Source of the DNA: Enoplolaimus lenunculus | Taxonomy: Eukaryota; Nematoda; Enoplea; Enoplida; Thoracostomopsidae | Direction of reading: 5' to 3' | DNA: 64,000 nt | NCBI GenBank assembly: GCA_030248215.1 | Contig: JASANG010002391.1 | Span: forward strand, 1 to 64,000 | Shown: in pieces, positions 45,623 to 57,200 of the stretch | Position numbering within the stretch: position 1 is the first letter of the stretch | How the letters are laid out: each line of letters starts with the position of its first letter | Position numbers and translations under genes: made by a program | The notes under the pieces: model-generated | What the model was told of the DNA's origin: nothing | Databases searched by the model: none | What the model saw: only the letters and a program-made list of their open reading frames with translations

Positions 45623-46221
45623 GTTTTCTTGATATACATTGCGTCTTGTGTTGGGTCGTTGTGGATAGAAACATCTGCTGCTCGGAATCTTTATTTCACA
45701 GCCTGGGATATTCATATTATTTCTGTTTGTATTTCGCATGAGATATTCACTTTGTCACTCATGTGCATTGTTTCGTTGCATATCGCTTATGTTGATGTTT
45801 TTATGGTGCGTTAATTTGTAGCCTTCTACCAAAATGCTCTTTATATATTTAATATGTTTCTTTAAAAAATATTTTACACAATTACATATTTATACAGAAT
45901 GTTTCAGGTTTCTATAATGTGTTTTCTTTGAAGGTATTGTGTGTACAGGTGTGCCGGCAGCGTTTTAATAGGGTCGAACACAGCAGATTTGAAGGTAGGT
46001 TGCATTTATTTACTTACCTAGTTTGAAGTTCACTGTAAAATCTTTATAAGACATGAGCCACTCGAGCTGGATCGCGCAGGTGCAAAGATGGATGGTAAAA
46101 GAGAAAGTATTATGCGTCGAATGGTTATAATTATAATTTGGACAACAAGTCTACCCGATGTTGCTTCACAAGTTTGTAGCAAATACTCCCTTGCCCATCC
46201 TGGCGCACCTGTGTGTTTATG

Positions 46222-46402
46222 GACTAATGTTATTTTGAGGGGCGTAAAAGTATAAGCATATTCCTAAGTTTTAGCCTCAGCTTAACAATAAGTTTGTAAT
46301 TGAACCTAAGTCTATGCAAGAAAATTAATCTAAACGTTGGACTTAATACTGTATTATAGTCCCGCGGGAAAATAGTTCGCCCCTGTAAATGTAACATGGA
46401 GC
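46222..46402 (-). mobile_element. Telomere-hexamer MITE, variant-end subfamily
   Basis: The left end GACTAATGTTATTTTGAGGGG and right end CGCCCCTGTAAATGTAACATGGAGC belong to the ATGTTACTTTTAGGG-ended subfamily. Flanks TGTTTATG (46214-46221) and TGTTTATA (46403-46410) match at 7 of 8. Hexamer units are heavily worn. Confidence 0.7.
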
Positions 46403-46411
46403 TGTTTATAT

Positions 46412-47629
46412 ATACTCTCTAAAAACTTTAAATTATAGCTTAACTAAACTTCAAAATTAGTTTTAGTAAAACTTAAATCGCTGGACGGAATAACTAAACC
46501 AGAATTTGAAATTTTACCTAAACTAACATGTTTTTAAGTTTAACACGAGTTTAAATAAACTTATTTTTAGTTTAACCCTTTCTCACATAAATATTTTCTA
46601 TTACCCCTGAGACCTACATTTATGCTAGGATTCGAACTCCAGTGATTGTAGTGGGAGGCGTATACCATCACCACTCAGCTATAGGAGCTTGACGCTCGAG
46701 CCCGAGGGGGCTCTCACGTCTTGCGGTGATTTAGTACTATGTATACGTGGTGCAATTGTTACACACGGTGCGATATTTACTATCTAAACGTATGTACACT
46801 GCAGTGCGTTGCCTACAAGCAACTCAATGTGAGAAGGGGTTATACATAGTAAACTGAAAATTTTTCGCTTAACCCTTTCTCACGTGAATATTTTCTATTA
46901 CCCCTGAGACCTACTTTTATGCTAGGATTCGAACTCCAGTGACTGGAGTGGGAGGCGTATACCATCACCACTCAGCTATAGGAGCTTGACGCTCGAGCCC
47001 GAGGGGGCTCTCACGTCTTGCGGTGATTTAGTACTATGTATACGTGGTGCAATTGTTACACACGGTGCGATATTTACTATCTAAACGTATGTACACTGCA
47101 GTGAGTTGCCTACAAGCAACTCAATGTGAGAAGGGGTTATACATAGTAAACTGAAAATTTTTCGCTTAACCCTTTCTCACATGAATATTTTCTGTTTCCC
47201 CTGAGACCTACTTTTATGCTAGGATTCGAACTCCAGTGACTGGAGTGGGAGGCGTATACCATCACCACTCAGCTATAGGAGCTTGACGCTCGAGCCCGAG
47301 GGGGCTCTCACGTGTTGCGGTGATTTAGTACTATATATACGTGTTGCAATTGTTACACACGGTGCGATATTTACTATTTAAACGTATATACACTGCACTG
47401 AGTTGCCTACAAGCAACTCAATGTGAGAAGGGGTTAAATAACAAAAGCAGCCTTGAAATTATGTGTATCTAAGAGTTCATTAAGTTTAGCTTAAACTGAA
47501 AATATGTAAAATATTAAATGAGTTTAAGCCTAAACCTACTTTTTAGTTTAGTAGTTAATCTAGAAAGTTAGTTTAATACTGCTGGATTACCTTAAGCTTA
47601 AGTCAAGTTAGTTTAAGCTTTTAGAGTGT
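46412..47629. mobile_element. Outer AT-rich foldback element hosting a tandem MITE array
   Basis: The left edge TACTCTCTAAAAACTTTAAA and right edge (complement TACACTCTAAAAGCTTAAAC) are inverted repeats. The arms are full of AGTTTAAGCTTAAAC-like words and resume on the far side of the array at 46576-47433. Flanking TA on both sides would suit a 2-bp duplication. Confidence 0.5.
46576..47433. mobile_element. Three tandem piggyBac-like units with tRNA-like insert
   Basis: Three nearly identical units at a 297-bp period (AACCCTTTCTCAC at 46574, 46871 and 47168). Each unit starts CCCTTTCTCACATGAATATT and ends GTGAGAAGGGG, forming a 13-of-14 inverted repeat. The outermost ends abut TTAA on both sides (46572-46575 and 47434-47437), the piggyBac-type target. 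Internal junctions are GGGGTTATACATAG followed by about 18 bp before the next TTAACCC. On the minus strand each unit has a tRNA-like head: A box TAGCTGAGTGGTGATGG and B box GAGTTCGAATCC. The array is therefore a chimera of a pol III promoter and a DNA-transposon end pair. Confidence 0.8.
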
Positions 47630-47959
47630 AGTATGCTACAAAATATGCCGTTGATTGTGTTTGTATTAATGTTTTGTAATGTGATCCCTGCAGTAAACTT
47701 GAAGGTTTCGAGTAGTGTTTCGAGTTCGGCTACGTTTATGTTTCTCGTATAAATGTACTTTATTGCACAGATGAGCTGATATTGTATCATTAATTTGACT
47801 AACCAGGTTTACGTTTGTCGATACAGGTGTTGTGCTGAATACTGCGACAGGTAATGGTGTCGTGTCTAGTTTACCGTATTAAAAGGAAATACTCGCGTCG
47901 TCGAGTTGATTTAACAAATTTTAAAGAGTAGATCAAGTTTAGGTTGCACCCTGATGTAT

Positions 47960-48263
47960 CAGGGTACAACCGGAGGTCTGCATCCGACTGGCAGAAAATC
48001 GGGTCCCGGCTTTGGTACAGTTTTTGCCGGAAATTTCGGTAAATTATGCATAATTTTGCCACATTTATCTGTTTAGCGCGTTTCGTTTCACTTTTGTCAA
48101 TTTTCACTAAAGAATTTCCAAAATTTTGCAGAAAATTAACGTAAAACAAAATAAGTATCAACATATTGCAGATATTGGCTAAACTTAACAAATTAATCAT
48201 CATTTTACTATTTAATTTCGCCTTAGCTCCGACAATTTTCGTTGACCTCGCAATTTCACCCTG
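47960..48263 (+). mobile_element. CAGGGT-ended MITE, copy 2, perfect 8-bp TSD
   Basis: Starts CAGGGTACAACCGGAGG and ends TCGCAATTTCACCCTG. A perfect duplication TGATGTAT flanks it (47952-47959 and 48264-48271). Just to the left is another element's right end (GGTTGCACCCTG), and to the right GTTGCAACCGGAATTTCGG, so it landed in or beside an older relative. Confidence 0.82.
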
Positions 48264-48271
48264 TGATGTAT

Positions 48272-51205
48272 GTATATTCAAGTTGCAACCGGAATTTCGG
48301 TTCTGGTAGGGAAATTTGGTATTTTTCACTATCTGTCTTCGGTAATACATCTGGAATTTTTTCGCTTACATTTTCGATTTTGATAATTATTGTCGTTCGA
48401 AATTTTAAGCAAAATTGGCACATTTTACTAACTGTGTTTTTCCAAAATTGTCTGAGTGTGTACTGTCAAGTTTTCAAGTTGTGTCATACTCTATAAATAA
48501 TTAGACATTTCCCAACTACTGCAAGGTACAAAGTTTGTTTGTGTGAAGTTTAGTAGAAAAACCAAAAAAAGTGTCGAGGCAGACAGGTGTTTTGTTGAAT
48601 TTCTGTTAAACCTAAATAGTTGCAGCATATTATAATATAAAATTGAAATATTGTTCGTATAAATATTGCGAACACAAAAATATCGGAATTATGTTTTCCA
48701 GATCTTATTTTAGCTGGGTGCTGTTGTACATGTGTTTATAGCATTCCGACCACGGAACTTTACAAGTTTCATAGGCTTCTGTGAATTTTGATCGGGACCT
48801 GATATATATCAAGGTCAACATGGCAGTATCATTGCAAATCATTTCCAAAAGTAGGCAGACAATTTTTCGACGGTGGGGCATCGTTTTACACCACCCTCCG
48901 TTAGTTCTTGAGAAAAGTATAGTATTGCTATTTAATGCATTGTGATACAGTACTTAGTGTCTTGTGTGTGTGATTTGTGGCGAGACTGCAACAACTGCAA
49001 TTTTAGTACGTTGAAAATTTGCAATTAATACTGGATGTGCAGCAGTGAGCAGTTAGGTATTTGTTTTGAAGTCGAAAACCAACGTGGGTTTGTTATCTTA
49101 GTGTATTTAGATTCACAACTGTTTTACGCATTATATATGTATACATATAATATATAATATATGTATATACATATGTATGTATATTTCTATATATGTATGT
49201 ATGTATATTTCTATATGTATATATTTAAATATATATTAGATATATATGTGTTTGTGTGTGTGAAGGGGATTTTGAATGGAGGTTTGATTTTTGAGGTGTG
49301 TTTAGTTGTTGAATGTACATTGAGATTTGGTTTTTATGGGCAGCGTATGAACAACTGGTGAATAATTGAGCAGGTACAAGAGTTGAGGAGTTGAACCAAG
49401 GATATTTGGAAACAAAATATACTTGTACATCGTAGTGTGCTTTTAATTTTGATATGCTATGTGCTTAAGATTATTACTTACTGATGATACGTAAGCTTGA
49501 ATAGAGAATTCAGAGTGTGGAGATTAGCGATGCATAGCTTCCAATTACCCCAATTACCCTATGTTTTCTGTATTTTTTCATATTTGTCCTGCATGGCAGG
49601 CTTTTGGTACCGTAGCTATGGCACCGGTTGTAACTTCTAAAATGGCAAATATGAACTTACAGAAAATTTTTTACTTTGTGTTGCAGTAGTTAATGCCGCC
49701 CGGAAGAATGCTCACAGTGCTGTGAAACGAATCTACGACAATTCGTCGCCGGACAACATGTCGTCCAACAGTGTCGTATAAAACCGTCGAATCAATCTAA
49801 GCATAATCCTAAACGTAAACCTAAGCCTAAGCATAGTGATAGCTAACGAAATGTCGAGTCGATGAAATTTCGGATTAAAAGGCAGTCGGTCGACGAGTTA
49901 TCGAGCGACAAATTGGAGTGATGCCGCTGTGGAACAGCTAAAGTTTATAATTTTTGAAAAAATATTACAATAAATTGAATAATGTTGTCAGTTTGTTTAT
50001 ATTTTTTTAAATTTTGAATCAAAGTATTTGACGCAGAACATTTGAAAAATGTAAACAAAAACAACACTGGTCGAAACTCGACAAATATTCTCAAAATGTC
50101 ATTTTGTGTTTTAGTTTTACTTTAGTTGCAGTGGCGAAAATTGTTTTGAATTCGGGTTCGTATTTGGTAAAACTTCAATTTGTGAACTGGAAAATTGTAG
50201 TTGAAACTTAGCCTAAAAACTGTGTTTCACGTATCATAGTTACGTATACGTATGTTCTATGTTTTTTTAGATGTAGTATAATGTTTTTTCGAGTAGCGTT
50301 GGCAGGTTTGGAGTCGTGTCTGCTCATTATTTCTGTTGTGCTTATAATTTTGCGAGTAGCTTACAGTGTGTTTTTCAGATAAATTATTACGCTGTTGTAT
50401 TTTAGCTATAAATGATATTGTGCTGTATTTGAAATAAGTAATATTTTGAATCTGAGCGCTGGCACAGTATACGCATCGTTACGATATTGGCGGTGGTACT
50501 GGAAAGTGTTGTTGTGTCGGTGAAAACGACAAAATGGAATGCACGTGATGAAAGATTTGAGTAAGCGACATGAATTGGTTTGCTATCGAATCTCAATCTA
50601 TGGTTTAGCTGAACTGGAACTGGAATTTGAAATAATTTTAATTTTCGCCAGCTGAATTATACGCTCTGGTTCATGTTTACAGCGTCGATAGTCAGTAGTT
50701 AAATGGCATTTAAAGCGGTATTTTGTGTTTTTTGTTTGTGGTAATCTGATTTTCGAATTTTATATTTGCAAATTTAAATTCTCAGTGTATATACTTACAT
50801 ACAAAGATAAAAACTTTAAACCGGCATTTTGTTCCCAACGTGTAAAGTCTTAGGCTTAAGTCTTAGGCTTAGGCTTAGGCTTAGGCTTAGGCTTCGGCTT
50901 AAGTTTTCGGACGACCTAGGATGAGAGTCTCAATGAAAACTTTGACGTCTGGAACTGAGAGATTTGTGTGTCTGAGACTCTGATCATGGGTGTAGTCAGT
51001 TAAAATTGACTGGTCAAACACCTCCTCTATGGATGGTTATTCTATCCAGGGGCGTTTTGGAACTGTTTCAATTTGTAACACAGAAAACTACCACTTCGAA
51101 ATTTTTATAGAACGAAACCGCACGGTTTTCAATCTTCTGGCCACCCATTCGAACGTTGGGGATGGGTTAAGATTATAAATGACAGATTTCGGTTTCAAAT
51201 GTTAG
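48272..51205. other. AT-rich region upstream of the nuclear receptor
   Basis: Contains an ATGTATGTAT-type microsatellite (49130-49250), a short hexamer run (49798-49845, CCTAAACGTAAACCTAAGCC) and the TTAGGC array at 50848. No convincing exon was found, although the nuclear receptor's first exon(s), 5' UTR and promoter probably lie here or further left. Confidence 0.4.
50848..50905 (+). repeat. Interstitial telomere array, TTAGGC
   Basis: Five perfect consecutive TTAGGC units at 50863-50892, followed by TTCGGC and preceded by one more unit with a slip. It is the purest run in the window and lacks visible MITE ends. It lies about 310 bp before the DNA-binding exon of the receptor gene. Confidence 0.85.
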
Positions 51206-51212
51206 TTTGTAG

Positions 51213-54200
51213 GTAAAGCTGACGCCGCTAGCTCAACAATTATCCTGCCACCACCATCGCCACCACCACCAACAACAGCAACAACAACGTCCACAGTTAG
51301 TGATCCTGCCGGGACTATTGCTGTCGCCACGACGGGAATGGCTCCAGTGTCTAGACGCGGCGGTACCGCTATGTCCGCTTGTTCTGAAGCGGGTGCACCG
51401 CCAGCCAACGTGGCGCCGGCGCCAACTCAACAACCGCCTCCGCCAACAGCTGTGGTGCCTTGTCGAGTGTGTGGCGACGCGTCATCTGGCATTCACTACG
51501 GAGTGATGTCGTGCGAAGGTTGCAAAGGCTTTTTTCGGCGAAGTTACGCAAATCTGGCGTCGTATCATTGTCCTCGTGACCAACGCTGTGTGGTTGATCG
51601 AACCAGCAGGAACCGCTGTCAGTTTTGTCGGCTGAAAAAGTGCCTCGACGTCGGAATGAATCGTAATTGTGAGTTTGATTGTTTCACGACCCCCCCCCCC
51701 CTAGGCCTCTGCCACTACTCCTAAACCGTATCCCTGCTCTTCACTCTCAGGTCAGTTACCCTCCTAGCGCGAAAGCGACAAAGTATCGGAAATTTTCAGC
51801 CGGAACCTGATAGTGAAAAGCAACTGTAACCGTAAGAATTGATTTTTGTATACGTAGTTTGAAATAATAACCATCGCACAGTCTTTCGAGCATTAGGTAA
51901 GTTTAATAGGGATTGCGCTTTTCATTTTGAGTTAGCCCGTTCGACTCATTTGCCTTGCTGCATACCGTCTGTACCCCTGTGTTATCTTCTGCGTACTTAC
52001 CTACGTTTTCCCTATCATGCTCCATCAGTTTTGGTCTATTTGGCTTGACCCTAGTATACCCTCTACTCAGACCGGAGCCGTGCGGTAAGTCGGTAAGTTT
52101 AATGAGGCCGTAATAAAGAAACTATAAGTGGCATTATTTACCACAAATTTTTTTGCTATGCATGGGCTTAAACTTGATTTTCTTTTGTAGAGTTTTGTCG
52201 AATTCTTTGATATGGCCTTGGTTTTTTATGGCAAATTACGAACTATTAGTTTTGAAGTAATATTATGTTCCTAACACCGACCTGTAGGATCAGTACTAAA
52301 AAAGTATTTAGACCTAAGATGAACGAAATTGTTTCCGGTTATAACTCTGTGAACAATTTCAAAATATAATTTTTGAGTTTGGACTCATCTTTTATCGCAT
52401 AACTAATGCTCTGTGCTTGCGGTTTTCAGCTCTCAAAATTGGTCGGATAACAACTAAGAAGCAACAGCAAGCGAAACGTCTAGGGAGTGCCGGTTCGGTT
52501 GGACGTGTTGCGCCAACATCCAGGTATCAAAAATTTTTTCTGTGACCGGTTGGTTCGATTGGGTCAGCTGAGAATTTTATATCGAGAGCATGAACTCTCC
52601 AATGACTGTAGCTTTCATCTAGATTTGGCCATAGAACTATCGAAGCTGAGCAGAACATGCTGGGTACTTGTTTAGATTCCACCACGCTAGCGATAGCGCG
52701 GCGACGCCCCCTCGAGTCTTTCGCACTAACCGGTTCTCAGTTCTCATATTAGAGCGCGAAAAACAATAAAGTACATCATTGTAAATTTTTGTTCCAATAA
52801 TGGATGGTTTGGAGGGCCACTTGCAGTTGGGTGGTGACATCCTTAGAGCCCAGCGACATAAAACTGTTCTATGTAGGGAACGTTTTCCTTGTGGGCGAAG
52901 TGGTTGGGAAATGAACAACTACCAGAGGCTGTATGGTACATAGTACTGTTTTAAACTTCGCTTGAATTAGGTTTTTAATCTTGATGTGGAGGAAATATTG
53001 CGGAACAGACGTTTTACACCATAATTTATTTTATTGTTTTTGAATCATAATTTTAATATTAAATTTTTCTTTTAGCCAAGTAGTGCCGACAATAGCAGCT
53101 GCGGATACGACGAGCGCATTAATGCCATCTCCACATGTTCAACAAGTGTTGCCACAACATCCAGCTCAACAACAGTATCTTGCCAGTAGTTCTCCGTGCG
53201 GTTCAAATACCTACTCACCAAATTTGGATCCGACTACTTCTGTCGCCGGCGCTATTTGCACTACGACAACCGGAAGTAACCCGGATATTCATGCTCAATA
53301 TTTATTGCAACAACAACAACAAGTAGAGCAACCAAGTACAAGCCTTTCCGTCCATGATCAAATGCTAGCCGGTGTTGATGGTTTTTCTATGAATAAACAT
53401 CATACTGAAGGATCTGTTGGCACGATAACAGGGCATCTTTCGGCAGATTTGGGTAGGACTGCGTTTGTTAATAGTCAGCCTTGTAATCAGCCAAATCACA
53501 ACGACAACAACATTACCAACACCAACGACAATATTAATAATAATCATATTAATAATAATATGATCGGTTTAACTGCAGCTGATTTACTATGCACTGAACA
53601 TCATTTTAACGGAAATGGGCCTGGCGTAGCGGTGCCTGGTGTACCTGTCGCCTTGCAGCATGTATCAGGTACCGCTGGTAATGGATTCGGGGGGCCCGAG
53701 TATGGACAACCAAGGTTCTTATCCCATGGTCCTGTCGTAGACGTCGTTTCTGCTCAAGGTATCAGAAACCCTTCTCATTTGACATCGTTTGCCAGTTCGG
53801 TCCCACTTGTCGATCAGCATACTCAGTTCCCAAGTAGCCATAGTGATTTTAGTGGGTCTCAGAATGTGGTAGATAATTTTGGCCAGAGGCTCGATGGGTA
53901 TAATTTGCCTATGGAATCGTTTTGCAATATTCCTGTGCAACAACAACAACCTCATAATATGGTGCCATCTTATGCTTTAAGCAATGAGCGTTGCATGTCA
54001 CAAATCGCAGCGATTACTCAAACAGTCAGTGCATTACCTCAATTCGCGTCCTCAGCGGATACTTGCAATAATAACAAAAACAACAACAATAACAATAATA
54101 ATAATAATAATAATAATTCGAATGTGCCATATTTGCCTTTTAATAGTTATGTCAGTGACAGTTATAACAATAATAATAATATAAACAATAGTAGTACTAA

Positions 54201-57200
54201 TTTACATAATGAAAATATGACGAATAGTATTGTAGTCAATAACATAATTGCAGTACCAGGTGGTAATTGTAAACCTGAGCCTGCGGCAGCAATTAGTGTA
54301 GCTCAGTGTGGAGGTTACAGTCAAAGTACAAGTGGTTTAGAATTGGCAGCGAGTCAGGGATTACAAAATTATAATATTGCATTAATGCCACCGTCCATGA
54401 CAGCTTCTCGCAGTGCAGGGTATGCAACTGATGTGCCTGGTCAAAATGAGCTTTGTGGACACGATGTAATGGGGGTCGGCCGTTATCAAGGAATCAGCAG
54501 CGGATGTGGGGACGGTTCGTTACCCCTTAGTCTAGGGGTGGCTACTAACGCACATTCGATGTTGAGGAAAACGTTGACCAATGAACATTTGTCGCCAAGA
54601 GATAGCCTCGGTAGGTTGACTTGGGCAGTTGTCGTACCTTTTGTATGCCATACGTGTGATTTTATTACGTAATCACCATTTTACTGTTTATACATGTGTA
54701 AACTGTAGGCTGTGAATTTAGCTACAATAGCAAAAATATTACGGTTCAGCTTGTTGGAAATTTGTGTATACTCATTTGCCAGATTTGTAGTTTCGTTATC
54801 AGAATAGGCTTTGACGGCCCATATTAATTATATTTATTGTACAGCTTCATTTTTCCCATTCGTATTACATGAATTATAACACTGTATAGAGCAGGTTTCG
54901 CTATTTTTCTTTTGCTGCATATATCTGTAGTAGTAGTAGTAGTAGTAGTAGTATTGTTGTCGGTGGTAGTGGTAGTATTGTACATTTTTCTTTTTGCAGA
55001 AGATGCTTTCATTAAAGATATCTTGTCAGCGCATATACAAACAGTGCCGTATCCACCCGATATTCGCAATAGCATTCGTGCACAACCGCCAGATCCAGGT
55101 TTGATTGCAGAGATTACAAGCTGGGTAAGTAAACAGACGGCTATTATTGTTCTGTCAATCTGTGGAGAAACTCTGGACGTTCGTAGAGTTTTGTTTCGGG
55201 AGTGGGGGCATACAAGTGTAACAATTATTGTCAGGGTGTGCGGTTTCGGTTTCGGTATGTCTCGGGATTTGGCTGGTCTCGGTCTCGGTTTTTTGGATCT
55301 CGGTAGGTTTGAAACAGAGACCAAAGAAGAAAGACAAGTGGCGTGGGGTCGTGTTATATTCCTGTATTTGTTGACCGAGACCGCACATCCCTAATTACAG
55401 TTTCATATTTTCGAGTATCTGGTGAAAATAGCTGAACAAATTTTGAATAGGGGTATGGTTTGGTTTGGTGGGACAGCCCTCTCTGTACGCCTGTAGCTAA
55501 GCGGGAATTTTAAACGTGTGTTTTTGTTTAATTATTCGTTTTTGTTGATTTTTTGCTTTAATAATTCTCGTCGAATTGGCAAAAATTTCGGAGCGTGCCT
55601 CTTTGCGAACGTTTACAGTGTGGCTTGGATTTTCAACACATAATTTGAATTCGCACAATTTTGTGTTTTGTTTCTCATTTTTGGTTTGCTTAATGTTATT
55701 GTACAAAAATTGTTGGCAATTAAATTGAAATGCTAGCGGCTGTAGGAATATGCCGTGATGTGAAACAGAGTGCGGTAACATATCCGGCTGCGGCAAAAAA
55801 TCAGCATTCAACTCGTGAAACTTTTCTAATTTAGCGTGATTATGTTTGCTGTATTTTTTAGTATCCGGTCGCAGCCTCTCTAGAGAATATAAGTTTCTAT
55901 CGTTTATCTGTTTCAGGATCGTTGGCAATGGTGGCGTGATTGTTGTGACAAAATTAGTCCTTTGATTCAACGCATTATTGAGTTTGTCAAACATGTGCCG
56001 GGATTTTTGAGTTTTTCTCAAGACGATCAAATTATGCTGTTGCGTGGCGGTAAGTGTTGATTTGATTTGTTTGTTTGTTTCCTTATTTTTGTGACTAAAC
56101 GAGCACATAACTGTGACTAATATGCGTGGCACCGAATCCACGATTCAGGCCAAACCGAATCCGAATCTTGCATGTTACAAATTTCAGTTATATCTATAAT
56201 TTGTTTCAGAATATTAACGCAATGCCAGTCACATAACTTTTGAAACTTAATGTATATCGGCCCGACCTCAGTTTTGAGATGAAAAACATATTGCTGAACA
56301 TTGACGGATTCGGCTTTTTCACAACCGAATCCGAACCACAAATTTTTGCCGAATCCAAATCCGAATCTGAACAAAAATTTATTTACCGAATCCGAGTCCG
56401 AAACGAACCTAAAATGGTACTTAATAAATTCTAGGTTAGGTCCACTAAGGATCCCATTCTAACATCCCAAAATCTGTATAAATTTTATGCCGTCTAAGTA
56501 TACAACTTAAATAATTTCAAAACTCATGAGTATGTTATCGACATGCAACAATGGATCAACTTGTTCGTGGCGTAAATAGTTTTTGTGGAATAGAAAAATT
56601 CAAGGAGATGGTACCCTCTTGTCTAATTTGTTGGCGTTTCAAAAAAATTTTGGATGGGGGTCTGTTTCCATAATATTTTTATCTGCTAACACTTCTGATG
56701 CGTAATTTCGGGCGACATATACTATGACATTATTATCATTCTTTGGATGTTTGCGAGTACTTTGCGGAAATGCAAAATCAATGCTTCAAGATTTTTGATT
56801 TTGTATTTGGATGTTCTCGCGATATTGAAAATGCCAACGACTGTCTTACCGGCACGTTTCACAAATATCTGCATTGGAACTGTGTTAAGTACTTGTCGTA
56901 CAGTAAAGTATAAATTCAAGAGAATTCCTGTTCTGGCTATATTATAATTGAGCGAATCGAAAATCCGAGCAAAGCTCGGTTTTTCGCAAAGCGTTTTATA
57001 TTTTGTGCTCGGGGGTCAAAGGTGGATGTCAGTCCGTCCGTCCGAAAAGAATCTCAGGAACTGCTGCACGGATCTACAGGCTAATTTGCATAATTAGTTA
57101 AGCTTAAATTGGGACTTTTTAAGAAGTTTCGCTAATTATTAGGGTTACAAGCAATGTAATTTTTAGCAATAAAGGTTTTTGGGTGCGCGGAATCTAAATA

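Noticed and set aside
46600-47400. Three tRNA genes on the minus strand
   Set aside because: A and B boxes are good but acceptor and T stems do not pair and downstream sequence is not tRNA-like; a SINE-type head inside a transposon explains it better.
51202-51433. Minus-strand frames opposite the receptor DNA-binding exon
   Set aside because: Antisense of Pro/Thr-rich coding sequence; no domain.
53984-54184. Ile-rich alternative frame in the receptor hinge exon
   Set aside because: Out-of-frame reading of the AAT/AAC codons for poly-Asn; the Asn frame joins the DNA-binding and ligand-binding exons in phase.
55497-56141. 214-residue minus-strand frame
   Set aside because: Overlaps the ligand-binding exon 55917-56049 on the opposite strand and surrounding AT-rich introns; Asn/Lys/Thr-rich with no family resemblance.
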